The notes under the pieces were generated by a model, which saw nothing but the letters and a program-made list of their open reading frames with translations, did no database searches and had not been told where the DNA came from. Position numbers and translations under genes: made by a program. A stretch of 40,855 nt of DNA from CAZYWA01 sp964650975 [NCBI: uncultured bacterium] (GTDB lineage: Bacteria; JADJOY01): positions 1 through 40,855 of the forward strand of contig CAZYWA010000008.1 in assembly GCA_964650975.1 (NCBI GenBank), written 5' to 3'. Positions 31,634 to 39,307 of the stretch are shown in pieces (positions within the stretch are counted from its first letter, which is position 1; the number at the start of each line of letters is the position of its first letter).

Positions 31634-32841
31634 AGCGCCCCGGCGTGGCTGGCGCCGTGGTCCACGGCGTGCTCCTGTTGCTGGCGCTCTGCGCCGCGTA
31701 CTTCGACTGGACGCGTCCCAAGACGGCCAATCGCCGCGCCACCGACGTCGCGATCTGGGAAGGGCAGGGTGCCGACGTCACGGCGGTGCACCTCGACTCG
31801 ACGCTGGCGAAGGTCGATCTGACGCTCAAGCGGGACAAGGAGAGCGCCAAGCCGTATCCGTGGTTCCGGCTGGAGCGGACGGTCACGGTGCCCGCGCCGG
31901 CGCCTCCTCCTCCGGCGAAGCCCGCGGATCAGACCGACGCCTCGAAAACCGACGAGGCCAAGAAGGACGAGACCAAGCCGGCAGCGACCCCTGCCGCTCC
32001 GCAGACCAAGGTCACGGTGAAGGAGTTCCTGGGCTCGGATCGCACCAAGGAGCGAGTCGACAAGCTGGCGACGCTCACCGCCGAGCGCGACCTCGGCAAG
32101 GTCGGAAACGACACCCTGGACAAGCTGGGTCTCGCGAAGCCGCGCGGCTCGCTCACCGTCACCACCACGAAAGGCGAGCGCAAGCTCGAGCTGGGCGACA
32201 CCGCGGTGGGCGATCGGCTGCGCTACGTGCGCGATCCGTCGTCGGGCCACGTGTACGCGGTCGACACCAACGTGTTCGGCGATCTCGAGCAGGCCGACAC
32301 CCGCTTGCTCAACGCCGATCTGCAGCCGTTCAACGCGGAGTCGATCGAGAACGTGACGGTGACGTCGGGCGCCGCGTCGCGCCGCTATGCGCAACGCGAC
32401 CGCGACAAGACCGGGAAGTCCTACTGGGTCGCGCTGGCCCCCGAGAGCGGCTCGGCCTCCACCGAGGCGGTCGGCGAGAAGGACGAGCGCGCCACGACCT
32501 GGTTCTCGAAGCTCGCGCGTCTCAAGGCCGAGCGCTACCTGGCCGAGGACGAGAATCCGCTCGACACGCTGCCGGCCACGACTCCACCGGCTCCGGCGGC
32601 GGGCGCGGCGCCCGCCGCGACACCTGCCGCGCCGCCACCGGCCGAGTCGAAGACGGTGTTGCGGCTCGAGTACGAGGTCGCGGGCTATCCGCCAGCGACG
32701 CTCGAGCTCACCAAGGTGAGCGCCGGCTCCGACAAGGTCGTGTACGTCGCGCGCACCAGCTACACCCGCTCGCGCGTGGTCGTGAATCGCTTCACCGCCG
32801 AGGAGATCGAGAAGGACCTGAGCGATCTCCTCGGTGCGTGA
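31630..32841 (+). CDS. DUF4340-domain protein
   Basis: A 403-residue protein with a single N-terminal membrane anchor (GVLLLLALCAAYFDWTRP). The soluble part is beta-rich and split by a Pro/Lys/Asp linker (about residues 92-125, AKPADQTDASKTDEAKKDE). It has WFRLERTV, then ERDLGKVGNDTLDKLGLAKPRGSLTV..GERKLELGDTAVGDRLRYVRDPSSGHVYAVD, which is the DUF4340 pattern, and a second Ala/Pro-rich linker near residue 325. DUF4340 genes almost always sit at the end of GldG-type ABC operons, so it is probably an accessory subunit. ATG at 31630 after AAGGAAGGA; the open frame upstream overlaps other genes out of frame and is rejected. Confidence 0.85.
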   Translation: MKRPGVAGAVVHGVLLLLALCAAYFDWTRPKTANRRATDVAIWEGQGADVTAVHLDSTLAKVDLTLKRDKESAKPYPWFRLERTVTVPAPAPPPPAKPADQTDASKTDEAKKDETKPAATPAAPQTKVTVKEFLGSDRTKERVDKLATLTAERDLGKVGNDTLDKLGLAKPRGSLTVTTTKGERKLELGDTAVGDRLRYVRDPSSGHVYAVDTNVFGDLEQADTRLLNADLQPFNAESIENVTVTSGAASRRYAQRDRDKTGKSYWVALAPESGSASTEAVGEKDERATTWFSKLARLKAERYLAEDENPLDTLPATTPPAPAAGAAPAATPAAPPPAESKTVLRLEYEVAGYPPATLELTKVSAGSDKVVYVARTSYTRSRVVVNRFTAEEIEKDLSDLLGA

Positions 32842-32852
32842 CTCGACGCTTT

Positions 32853-32930
32853 GGGGGCTGCGGTCCCTCGCAGCCACTGCCTCACATCTCGATCGATCGT
32901 TGCGGACGCCAGGGACCGCGTCCCTCCGGC
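32853..32930. repeat. Family A REP pair between the Gld-like operon and the MutS-like gene
   Basis: GGGGGCTGC-GGTCCCTC-GCAGCC (core 32862-32869) and GGACGC-CAGGGACC-GCGTCC-CTCCGG (core 32910-32917) are perfect hairpins in inverse orientation, with the centre carrying CTCGATCGATCG. It is the best-preserved copy and the template for recognising the in-gene copy at 5592-5671. Confidence 0.88.
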
Positions 32931-32972
32931 TGAACGCGCGTTACGTGCGAAGCTGGTGTCAGAGCTCGTGAC

Positions 32973-34814
32973 GTGAACGGAACGCAGCCATCGATCGAGC
33001 CGATCGTCCGCGAGATCGAGGCGGCGATCGCGGAACGAGGCCTGCGGCTCGACGCGATCGAGCGGGTCGACGCGACCTTCGCCAATCTGCGGCTGGGCGT
33101 CGCGGCCCTGGTGCTGGCGACCGGCGTCGCGGCGTTGGCACTCGATTCGATCTGGGCGTGGGGCCTGCCGGTCGAGGCCGTGGCATTCTTCGTGCTCGTC
33201 TTCCGGCATGCCGACGTGCTGCGCCGGAAGGAGCGAGTGACGCGCGCTTTGTCCTTCCACGAGCGACGCCATGCGCTCGTCAGGAACCAGTGGGCGGGGA
33301 CGGGCTCGATCGGTGAGCGCTTCGAGGATGGGGCCCACGGCTACGCCGCCGATCTCGACCTCTTCGGTCGCGGCTCGATCTTCGACCTCTCGTGCGCCGC
33401 GCGCACCTGGCTGGGCGAGGACGCGTGCGCCGCGTGGCTCCTGTCGGCGGCCACCTCCACCGAGATCCGGGAGCGGCAGGAGGCGGTGCGCGAGCTCGAG
33501 CGCTCGCTCGAGTTTCGCGAGGCGCTGTGGGTGGCGGCCGAGCCCGAGGTCCACGCCATCGATCCCCGGCCACTGCTCGACTGGGCGCGGGCACCCGCTC
33601 GAATCGAGCACCGGAACCGGGTGCGATTTACCGCCGTCGCCCTCTCGATCTTCACCAGCACCGCGCTGGCATTGCGCTTCGCGGAAAATCCGTGGGGTGG
33701 TCGGCTGCTCGGCCCCGCGCTGCTCGTGCACGCCGCGTTCTTGCTCGGGTTTCGGAAGCGCGCCGACGAGGCCACCAGCGGGCTCGACCGGGCGGACGCG
33801 TTGCTCGCCACCTATCGTGAATCGCTGGAGGCGATCGAGGGCGGGTCGTTCGAGTCGGAGCTGTTGAAGAGAGGTCGAGCCGCGCTGGCGCCCTCGAGCG
33901 ATGCCAGATCGAGAGCGTCCCGGCGGGTGCGGAAGCTGCACCGCATCGTGGAATGGCTCGACAACCTCCACGATTTTTACCTCGGCGCTTCGCTGGGTCC
34001 GCTGCTCCTCTGGAAGCTCCAGTGCGCGCTGGCGCTCGAGGACTGGCGCGAGACCAGCGGCCGCGAGCTCGAGCGATGGCTCGCCCGGCTCGGCGAATTC
34101 GACGCGCTCTCGGGCTTCGCGGCGCTGGCCGAGACGCACCCGGGCTGGGCCTGGCCGGAGCCGATCGACGGCGGGGCGCCGAGGATCGAGGCCGAGGATC
34201 TCGGTCACCCGCTCTTGGCGCCGGAGAGCTGCGTGCGGAACGACCTGCGCCTGGGAGGCGAGACCGCGCTGATGCTGGTGAGCGGTTCCAACATGTCGGG
34301 GAAGAGCACCTGGCTTCGCTCGGTGGGCAGTGCCGCGGTGATGGCTCAGGCCGGCGCGCCGGTGTGCGCCCGCGCGATGCGCATGAGCTCGCTCCGGGTG
34401 GTGACGTCGTTGCGCGTGGTCGATTCGCTCGCCGACGGCGCTTCCCACTTCCTGGCCGAGGTGAAGCGCTTGAAGCACGCGCTCGACGTCGCCGAGACCG
34501 GTGCCGCGACGCTCTTCCTCTTCGACGAGATCTTGCACGGCACCAACTCCCGGGAGCGGGCGATCGGCGCGCGCGCGCTGGTCCGCAGGCTCGTCGAGCG
34601 CCACGCGATCGGGCTGGTCACGACGCACGACCTGGCGCTGGTGGCGCTGGCCGACGAGCTCGGCGCGCGTGCGGTCAAGAGCTACTTCGCCGATCACGTG
34701 GAGGACGGACGCATGCTGTTCGATTACAAGCTCCGGCCAGGCGTCCTCGCCACCACCAACGCGCTGGCGGTGATGCGCTCGGTGGGAATCGATCTGGATT
34801 TTCAGGAGGTCTGA
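32973..34814 (+). CDS. Membrane-bound MutS-family ATPase (non-canonical)
   Basis: A 613-residue protein. Two pairs of hydrophobic segments (about residues 42-77 and 220-260) interrupt helical regions resembling the MutS core (RRHALVRNQ, DLFGRGSIFDLLSCAART-like). The C-terminal ABC-type ATPase has GSNMSGKST (Walker A, about 438-446), STWLRSVGSAAVMAQAGAPVCA, LFLFDEILHGTNS (Walker B) and TTHDLAL. The DNA-mismatch-reading N-terminal domains of MutS1 are absent and membrane helices are present, so mismatch repair is unlikely. Such membrane MutS-like proteins are widespread in Bacteroidetes, deltaproteobacteria and planctomycetes with no settled role. GTG start at 32973 lacks a strong ribosome site. 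The thioesterase gene follows after four bases. Confidence 0.85.
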   Translation: MNGTQPSIEPIVREIEAAIAERGLRLDAIERVDATFANLRLGVAALVLATGVAALALDSIWAWGLPVEAVAFFVLVFRHADVLRRKERVTRALSFHERRHALVRNQWAGTGSIGERFEDGAHGYAADLDLFGRGSIFDLSCAARTWLGEDACAAWLLSAATSTEIRERQEAVRELERSLEFREALWVAAEPEVHAIDPRPLLDWARAPARIEHRNRVRFTAVALSIFTSTALALRFAENPWGGRLLGPALLVHAAFLLGFRKRADEATSGLDRADALLATYRESLEAIEGGSFESELLKRGRAALAPSSDARSRASRRVRKLHRIVEWLDNLHDFYLGASLGPLLLWKLQCALALEDWRETSGRELERWLARLGEFDALSGFAALAETHPGWAWPEPIDGGAPRIEAEDLGHPLLAPESCVRNDLRLGGETALMLVSGSNMSGKSTWLRSVGSAAVMAQAGAPVCARAMRMSSLRVVTSLRVVDSLADGASHFLAEVKRLKHALDVAETGAATLFLFDEILHGTNSRERAIGARALVRRLVERHAIGLVTTHDLALVALADELGARAVKSYFADHVEDGRMLFDYKLRPGVLATTNALAVMRSVGIDLDFQEV

Positions 34815-34818
34815 GCCT

Positions 34819-35256
34819 ATGGACCGCGAGAGCTTCGCGCCGATCGATCCGGCGCTCGAGAACGAGGTCAAGGAGCGGATCAACTCCCACGCGCCGTTTC
34901 CGCGGCTCCTCGGGCTCAAGATGGAGGAGGTCCGCAAGGACTACGCGCGGATGCGCCTCCCTTACCGTCCCGAGCTCAACCAGCCCGCCGGGATGGTCCA
35001 CGGCGGTGCCATCGCGTCGCTGATCGACACCGTCGTGGTGGGCTCGATCTTCTCGAACGTCGCCGAGCTGCCGCGCAAGCTGCTCACCATCGACATGCAC
35101 GTGCACTACATGGACGCCGCGGTCGACGAGGACTTGATCGCGGAAGGAGCGGTCCGGCGGCGCGGCCGCAGCATCGTGTTCCTGTACGTCGACGTGCGAA
35201 CCGCGAGCGGCAAGGATGTCGCGCACGGCGAGCTCAGCTACAAGCTGAGCTTCTGA
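34819..35256 (+). CDS. PaaI-type hotdog thioesterase
   Basis: A 145-residue single hotdog domain: FPRLLGLKMEEVRKDYARMRLPYRPELNQPAGMVHGGAIASLIDTVVV, with the HGG motif and following Asp of the central helix, and TIDMHVHYMDAAVDEDLIAEGAVRRRGRSIVFLYVDV. This family hydrolyses acyl-CoA thioesters, often aryl- or medium-chain; the substrate is not deducible. AGGAGG lies about nine bases upstream of the ATG. Family B copy B3 begins seven bases after the stop. Confidence 0.9.
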   Translation: MDRESFAPIDPALENEVKERINSHAPFPRLLGLKMEEVRKDYARMRLPYRPELNQPAGMVHGGAIASLIDTVVVGSIFSNVAELPRKLLTIDMHVHYMDAAVDEDLIAEGAVRRRGRSIVFLYVDVRTASGKDVAHGELSYKLSF

Positions 35257-35263
35257 GCTACTA

Positions 35264-35340
35264 CTTCGGGGGTTTTCCAAGCCCCCGCCCCGTCCGGAGC
35301 AAATCCGGCCGGGGCCCCACCCCAAATCCGGCGCGACAAC
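35264..35340 (-). repeat. Family B double-hairpin repeat, copy B3
   Basis: Read on the minus strand: TTTGGGGTGGGGCCCCG, stem GCCCCGGCCGGA-tttgc-TCCGGACGGGGC, then GGGGGCTTGGAAAACCCCC. The A-rich half of the stem in B1/B2 is replaced by GCCGGA/TCCGGA, still paired. It begins seven bases after the thioesterase stop and probably acts at the 3' end of that transcript. Confidence 0.8.
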
Positions 35341-35395
35341 GCGCCGCCCGAGGACTCGAGATTCCGAGACCAACGAGACGAGAGGGGGCACACTC

Positions 35396-35995
35396 GTGGA
35401 CGCGGTGATGCGCGAATACTACGCGCGGCGCGCTCCCGATTACGACGACTGGTATCGCGGCGACGGACGCTACGCGAAGCAGGTCCGCCCCGGCTGGCAC
35501 GAAGAAGTGGCCGCCGTGGTCGCCGCGCTCACACGGCTTCCTCCCGCGCGCACGCTCGACCTCGCGTGCGGCACCGGCTACCTGTCGCGTCACCTGCGCG
35601 GAGCCGTGACGCTCTTCGACGCGAGCGCCGAGATGCTGGCGATCGCGAGCTCACGCGTGCCAGGTGCGCCACGGGTCCGCGGCGACGGGCTCATGCTCCC
35701 GTTTCGCGACAGTGCCTTCGAACGCCTGATTTCAGGCCACTTTTACGGCCACCTGCGTGGCGAGCAGCGGACGCGGTTCCACCGCGAGACGCGCCGGGTC
35801 GCGGCCGAAATCGTGATCGTCGATGCCGCGATCCGCGCGGGCGTGCGCGAAGAGGAAATGCAGAGTCGCCCGCTCAAGGACGGCTCGAGATGGCCCGTCT
35901 ACAAGCGCTATTTCCGTCCCGACCAGCTGTGCCGCGAGATCGACGGCCACCGGGTGCTGCACGCAGGGTGCTATTTCGTGGTCTGCGCGACGTAG
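35396..35995 (+). CDS. Class I SAM-dependent methyltransferase
   Basis: A 199-residue protein. YYARRAPDYDDWY at the N terminus, TLDLACGTGYLSRHL (motif I, SAM binding), VTLFDASAEMLAIA (motif II region), GDGLMLPFRDSAFERLISGHFYGHL (motif IV region) and AEIVIVDAA. The final third ends YKRYFRPDQLCREIDGHRVLHAGCYFVVCAT. Substrate unknown; small-molecule or cofactor methylation is usual for this type. GTG at 35396 is the start, with an ATG five codons later as alternative. The last codons are part of a direct repeat with 36215-36237. Confidence 0.88.
   Translation: MDAVMREYYARRAPDYDDWYRGDGRYAKQVRPGWHEEVAAVVAALTRLPPARTLDLACGTGYLSRHLRGAVTLFDASAEMLAIASSRVPGAPRVRGDGLMLPFRDSAFERLISGHFYGHLRGEQRTRFHRETRRVAAEIVIVDAAIRAGVREEEMQSRPLKDGSRWPVYKRYFRPDQLCREIDGHRVLHAGCYFVVCAT
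35968..35990. repeat. Direct repeat, left copy
   Basis: GCTATTTCGTGGTCTGCGCGAC matches GCTATTTCGTGGTGTGCGCCAC at 36215-36236 with two differences. The left copy forms the last codons of the methyltransferase; the right copy forms the end of the convergent lipoprotein gene. The segment between them is filled by family A elements. Confidence 0.6.
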
Positions 35996-36068
35996 TTGTC
36001 CCGGGGCTTTCCAAGCCCGTCGAGAGCGTGAATCCATTCCCATCGCCTGGCCGCCCCTCGGCCGCGGT

Positions 36069-36152
36069 TTGGAGCGCGCGCGGTCCCTCGCGCGCGAGCG
36101 CTGGAACGGGCGCCATTCGATCGCTTGCCCGCCGAGGGACCGGCGGGCCTCC
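36069..36152. repeat. Family A REP pair between convergent genes
   Basis: TTGGAGC-GCGCGC-GGTCCCTC-GCGCGC (core 36082-36089) and GCCCGCC-GAGGGACC-GGCGGGC-CTCCAG (core 36134-36141) are both perfect hairpins with entirely different stems and the same loop, in inverse orientation. Confidence 0.88.
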
Positions 36153-36155
36153 AGG

Positions 36156-36217
36156 GGGAGCGACCAGGGACCGCATTCTGGACCGCAGCCGTCCGACGAG
36201 CGATCCCTGGTCGCGCT
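36156..36217. repeat. Long hairpin with family A core, overlapping the lipoprotein gene's stop
   Basis: GCGACCAGGGA at 36160-36170 pairs with TCCCTGGTCGC near 36204-36214, with a CAGGGACC core on the left arm. It lies directly before the TAG (36216-36218, minus strand) of the Sel1 lipoprotein gene and may terminate one or both convergent transcripts. Confidence 0.6.
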
Positions 36218-36236
36218 ATTTCGTGGTGTGCGCCAC
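36215..36236. repeat. Direct repeat, right copy
   Basis: Partner of 35968-35990: 20 of 22 bases identical. Translated on the plus strand it also reads YFVVCAT followed by a stop, like the methyltransferase end; on the minus strand it encodes the final VAHTTK of the lipoprotein. Confidence 0.6.
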
Positions 36237-38033
36237 CTGAACGTCGCGCTCGGACTTCGGCTGCTCGACCCATTGCAAGGCCACCTCGAGCGCTTCGGGT
36301 GGGGCGATGTCGTGGGTGGCGCCGGGGAGGTCGAAGACCCGTGAATCCAGGCCGAAGCGTTTCCACACGCGATCGGACTTCAGGATGCCGGCGCGGTTGG
36401 GGTCTCCGGTGCCGGTGATCCACGCGAATCGAAGTCCGCGGCTGGCGATCGCGTGGAGATCCTCCGGCGTCAGGTACGGCGCCTCGCTCGGCAACGTGCC
36501 CGAGCCGGGTATGGCCAGGTTTTCGAGTGCCACGAAACGGACGTGCGACACCACGCCGGAAAAGAGCTCCGGGTAGTTGAGCGCCATCTTCGTGGCGGTG
36601 GCGCCGCCGCCCGAGAGTCCGCTCGCGATCACCCGCGAGCGGTCGATCCGATGGGCTTCCTCGACGGTCGCGAGCGTGTCGAGCGCCAGCCCGATCCGCC
36701 GCATCCGTGGTTTGGTGTTTCCCGCGTCGAGCGGCGCCGCGAAGATCAAGCGATGCCGCGCCAGCACCGTGTCCCAGCCGTGCGGCAGACCCGGCCCATC
36801 ACCTGCGTCGATGTGCAGATAGACGCCGAGCGGCTCGACGCCCTCCGGCACGCACACCACGGCCTTCTGGTCGCGGACCTCGTACTCGAGACGCCGGGCC
36901 GGATCGGTGCCGTCGCCGTCGGTCCGGTCGAACTCGCGCCAGCGTGGCCGGGTGCCGCCGTCGAGGTAAGCGGCCGGTGACGGGAACATGCGCCGCGTGA
37001 GGGCGATCGTGTTGCAATCGACTCGTGGCGCGGGTGCCGTGGCGGAGGGGTCGACGCGCGCCACGGCGAGCGGCTCGACCGGCGCCGCGGCGGGTTTGTC
37101 CGCGGCCTTGGTCGTGGCGACGTGGGTGGTCTTGGCGTCGGCCTTGCCGTCGGTGCTCAGCTCCGGATCGGTGTCGGGATCGAGATCGGTCTCTCCGCCA
37201 GCACCCGTGCTCGACTCGCGCTTGGCGCCGGGCGGTGGCCCCACTCGGGTCACGGCGTCGCGGAATTGCTCGGGGGCGTCCGCCGGATCGCGGACGTAGT
37301 GGATTTCCCCATGCTGGTCGGCGTAGCGGTACATTTCGCTCACCTTGCAACCGGCCGCGTCGCCGAGATCGCACGCCTTCCGCGCGGTGCGGATCGAGAG
37401 CTCCATGTCGTAGGGCGCGCCGTGGCCCGTGCGGTAGGCGTATGCGAGGTGCGTGCAGCCGCGCGCGTATCCGGCGTCGCACGCTTTCGCGTAGAGCTGC
37501 GCCGCCTTTCGCATGTCGTCGGGTAGCACGGGCGTGCGGCCGTAGAGGTAGCCCAGGTGCACGCAGCCCGACGGATCGCCGCCGTCGCACGCCACCTGGA
37601 ACGCGTGCACCGCGTCGGCGTCGCTCTGCGGGACGCCGATGCCTTTCCAGCACAGATAGCCGAGGTTGGTGCAACCGTACGCTTCGCCGCCATCGCACGC
37701 GAGCTTGGCGAAGCGCGCCGCCTCGTGCTCGTCGCGCCCGACGCCGTTCCCGATTCGGTAAAGCGTCGACAGCACCGCGCAGGCGTGCAGCACGCCGCCG
37801 TCGCAGGCCCGGGTGGCGTACTCCGCGCCTTGCACGGAGTCGCGCGGCACCTCGTGCCCGGCGAGGAACATCTGTGACAGCGTCGCGCACGCGTCCGGCT
37901 GCTTCTGCTCGCACGCGGACTTGAGCTGGGTCACCGAGTCGCAGCCCGCGAACGAGAGAGTCCAGGCGAGCGCCACGAGGGGCACCACGCGAATCCAGGA
38001 AGTCCCGTAGACGGGTGATCCCTTTGTGCTCAT
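36216..38033 (-). CDS. Lipoprotein with Cys-rich Sel1 repeats, DUF4124-like motif and alpha/beta-hydrolase domain
   Basis: A 605-residue protein. A signal segment ending LSFAGC gives a probable lipidated Cys. About residues 35-220 hold five or six ~36-residue Sel1-like repeats with paired Cys (AxxACDGGxxxGCxxLGYLY..G.GV..D), as in Helicobacter Hcp proteins. Then MYRYADQHGEIHYVRDPADAPEQFRDAV (DUF4124-like), an acidic/Lys/Ala linker and a ~270-residue hydrolase domain with HGWDTVLARHRLIFAAP, ASGLSGGGATA (nucleophile elbow Ser), and LPGATHDIAPPEA (candidate catalytic His). The hydrolase resembles poly-hydroxybutyrate-depolymerase-type esterases. Acts at the cell envelope; substrate unknown. ATG at 38033 is chosen at the signal peptide; the frame open upstream is antisense to the repeat and WecB. 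Confidence 0.82.
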   Translation of the reverse strand: MSTKGSPVYGTSWIRVVPLVALAWTLSFAGCDSVTQLKSACEQKQPDACATLSQMFLAGHEVPRDSVQGAEYATRACDGGVLHACAVLSTLYRIGNGVGRDEHEAARFAKLACDGGEAYGCTNLGYLCWKGIGVPQSDADAVHAFQVACDGGDPSGCVHLGYLYGRTPVLPDDMRKAAQLYAKACDAGYARGCTHLAYAYRTGHGAPYDMELSIRTARKACDLGDAAGCKVSEMYRYADQHGEIHYVRDPADAPEQFRDAVTRVGPPPGAKRESSTGAGGETDLDPDTDPELSTDGKADAKTTHVATTKAADKPAAAPVEPLAVARVDPSATAPAPRVDCNTIALTRRMFPSPAAYLDGGTRPRWREFDRTDGDGTDPARRLEYEVRDQKAVVCVPEGVEPLGVYLHIDAGDGPGLPHGWDTVLARHRLIFAAPLDAGNTKPRMRRIGLALDTLATVEEAHRIDRSRVIASGLSGGGATATKMALNYPELFSGVVSHVRFVALENLAIPGSGTLPSEAPYLTPEDLHAIASRGLRFAWITGTGDPNRAGILKSDRVWKRFGLDSRVFDLPGATHDIAPPEALEVALQWVEQPKSERDVQVAHTTK

Positions 38034-38117
38034 GCGCCGATCCTGCCACGACGGCCCGAGCCGGCGCGAGAGATTCGGCGCCTTCGCGTTCCGTGCGGGC
38101 GCCGAGAGGCGCCCACG

Positions 38118-38172
38118 AGCGCAGCGAGCCGACTTGGGGGTGGGGGGCCGGAAAGGCCCCCCCGAAAAACTC
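38118..38172 (+). repeat. Family B repeat, shortened copy B4
   Basis: GCGAGCCGACTTGGGGGTGGGG then GGCC-GGAAA-GGCC and CCCCCGAAAAAC: the long inner stem is deleted relative to B1-B3, leaving a short hairpin. It directly follows the wecB stop (38171-38173) in transcript direction and lies in the 137-bp gap before the lipoprotein start. Confidence 0.7.
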
Positions 38173-39307
38173 AACGCCCGCGCCACCAGGCGAGCAGTCC
38201 GTCGAGCACGTGGCGCGACGCTTGGCCGTCGCCGAACGGGTTGGGCACTCGTGCCATCGCGTCGTAAGCCGCGCGATCGGTGAGCAGCTCGAGCGCCGCG
38301 GGCACGATGCGCTCGGGGTCGGTTCCCACCAGCCGCGCCGCGCCCACCTCCACGCACTCGGGGCGCTCGGTCTCGTCGCGCAGGATCAGCACCGGCTTGT
38401 CGAGGCTCGGCGCCTCCTCCTGGATCCCGCCCGAGTCGCTGATGATCAGCTCGGCGCGCTTCATCGCGGCGACGAACGGCCGGTACTCGAGTGGCTCGAC
38501 GAGACGGACGCGATCGAGCCCGCCCAGCATCGGCATCACCACCGAGCGCACGTTGTTGTTGAGATGCACCGGGTAGAGGATCGTCACGTCGTCGCGACGC
38601 TTCACGATCTCGGCCAGCGCCTGGCAGATCCGCTGGAACGGCTCGCCGAAGCTCTCGCGGCGATGCGCCGTGACCAGGATCAGGCGCTGCGCCGGATCGA
38701 GGTCGGCGAGCGGGAAAAGCGCGTCGATCGCGGGATCGTGAGCGGTGCGCAGGATCGCGTCGACCGCGGTGTTGCCGGTGACCACGATGCGCTCGTCGGC
38801 GACCCCTTCGCGCAGCAGGTTCCGCTTCGAGCCCTCGGTGGGTGGGAAGTGGATCGCGGTGAGCTGGCCCACCACCACGCGGTTCATCTCCTCGGGAAAC
38901 GGCCGATCCATGTCCCACGTGCGCAAGCCGGCCTCGACGTGCGCCACCGGCACGCGCGCGTAGAACGCCGCGAGCGCCGTGCCGAGACACGTGGTGGTGT
39001 CGCCCTGGATCATCACCACGTCGAAGGGGATTTGCGTGAAGAGCGTGCTCATTCGCTCCAGCACCCGCGTGGTCACCTGAGTCAGCGTTTGGTTGGGCAG
39101 CATCACGTCGAGGTCGTGGTCGGGCGCCACACCGAAGCCCTGGAGGATCGGGTCGAGCATCTGGCGATGCTGCGCGGTCGAGACCACGATCGGCTCGATC
39201 GTGTCCGCGAAGCGCTCGCGCGCCTCGAGGATGACGGGGGCGAGCTTGATCGCCTCGGGGCGAGTGCCGATCACCACGCCGAGACGGAGACGTCGAGGGC
39301 CGTCCAT
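38171..39307 (-). CDS. wecB: UDP-N-acetylglucosamine 2-epimerase (non-hydrolysing)
   Basis: A 378-residue enzyme converting UDP-GlcNAc to UDP-ManNAc for surface polysaccharide synthesis. All family landmarks are present: GTRPEAIKLAPV, QHRQML, MIQGDTTT, HVEAGLRTWDMDRPFPEEMNRVVV, VTGNTAVDA, VTAHRRESFGEP, YPVHLNNNVR, ISDSGGIQEEAPSLDKPVLILRDETERPE. Length is typical. ATG at 39307 with no strong ribosome site. It is on the same strand as the Sel1 lipoprotein but separated by repeat B4. Cell-envelope sugar supply would fit with the GT-C proteins at the left of the window, although they are 30 kb away. Confidence 0.95.
   Translation of the reverse strand: MDGPRRLRLGVVIGTRPEAIKLAPVILEARERFADTIEPIVVSTAQHRQMLDPILQGFGVAPDHDLDVMLPNQTLTQVTTRVLERMSTLFTQIPFDVVMIQGDTTTCLGTALAAFYARVPVAHVEAGLRTWDMDRPFPEEMNRVVVGQLTAIHFPPTEGSKRNLLREGVADERIVVTGNTAVDAILRTAHDPAIDALFPLADLDPAQRLILVTAHRRESFGEPFQRICQALAEIVKRRDDVTILYPVHLNNNVRSVVMPMLGGLDRVRLVEPLEYRPFVAAMKRAELIISDSGGIQEEAPSLDKPVLILRDETERPECVEVGAARLVGTDPERIVPAALELLTDRAAYDAMARVPNPFGDGQASRHVLDGLLAWWRGR

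Noticed and set aside
17821-36217. Repeats considered as a CRISPR array
   Set aside because: Copies are dispersed over tens of kilobases, inverted and hairpin-forming, without regular spacers or cas genes.
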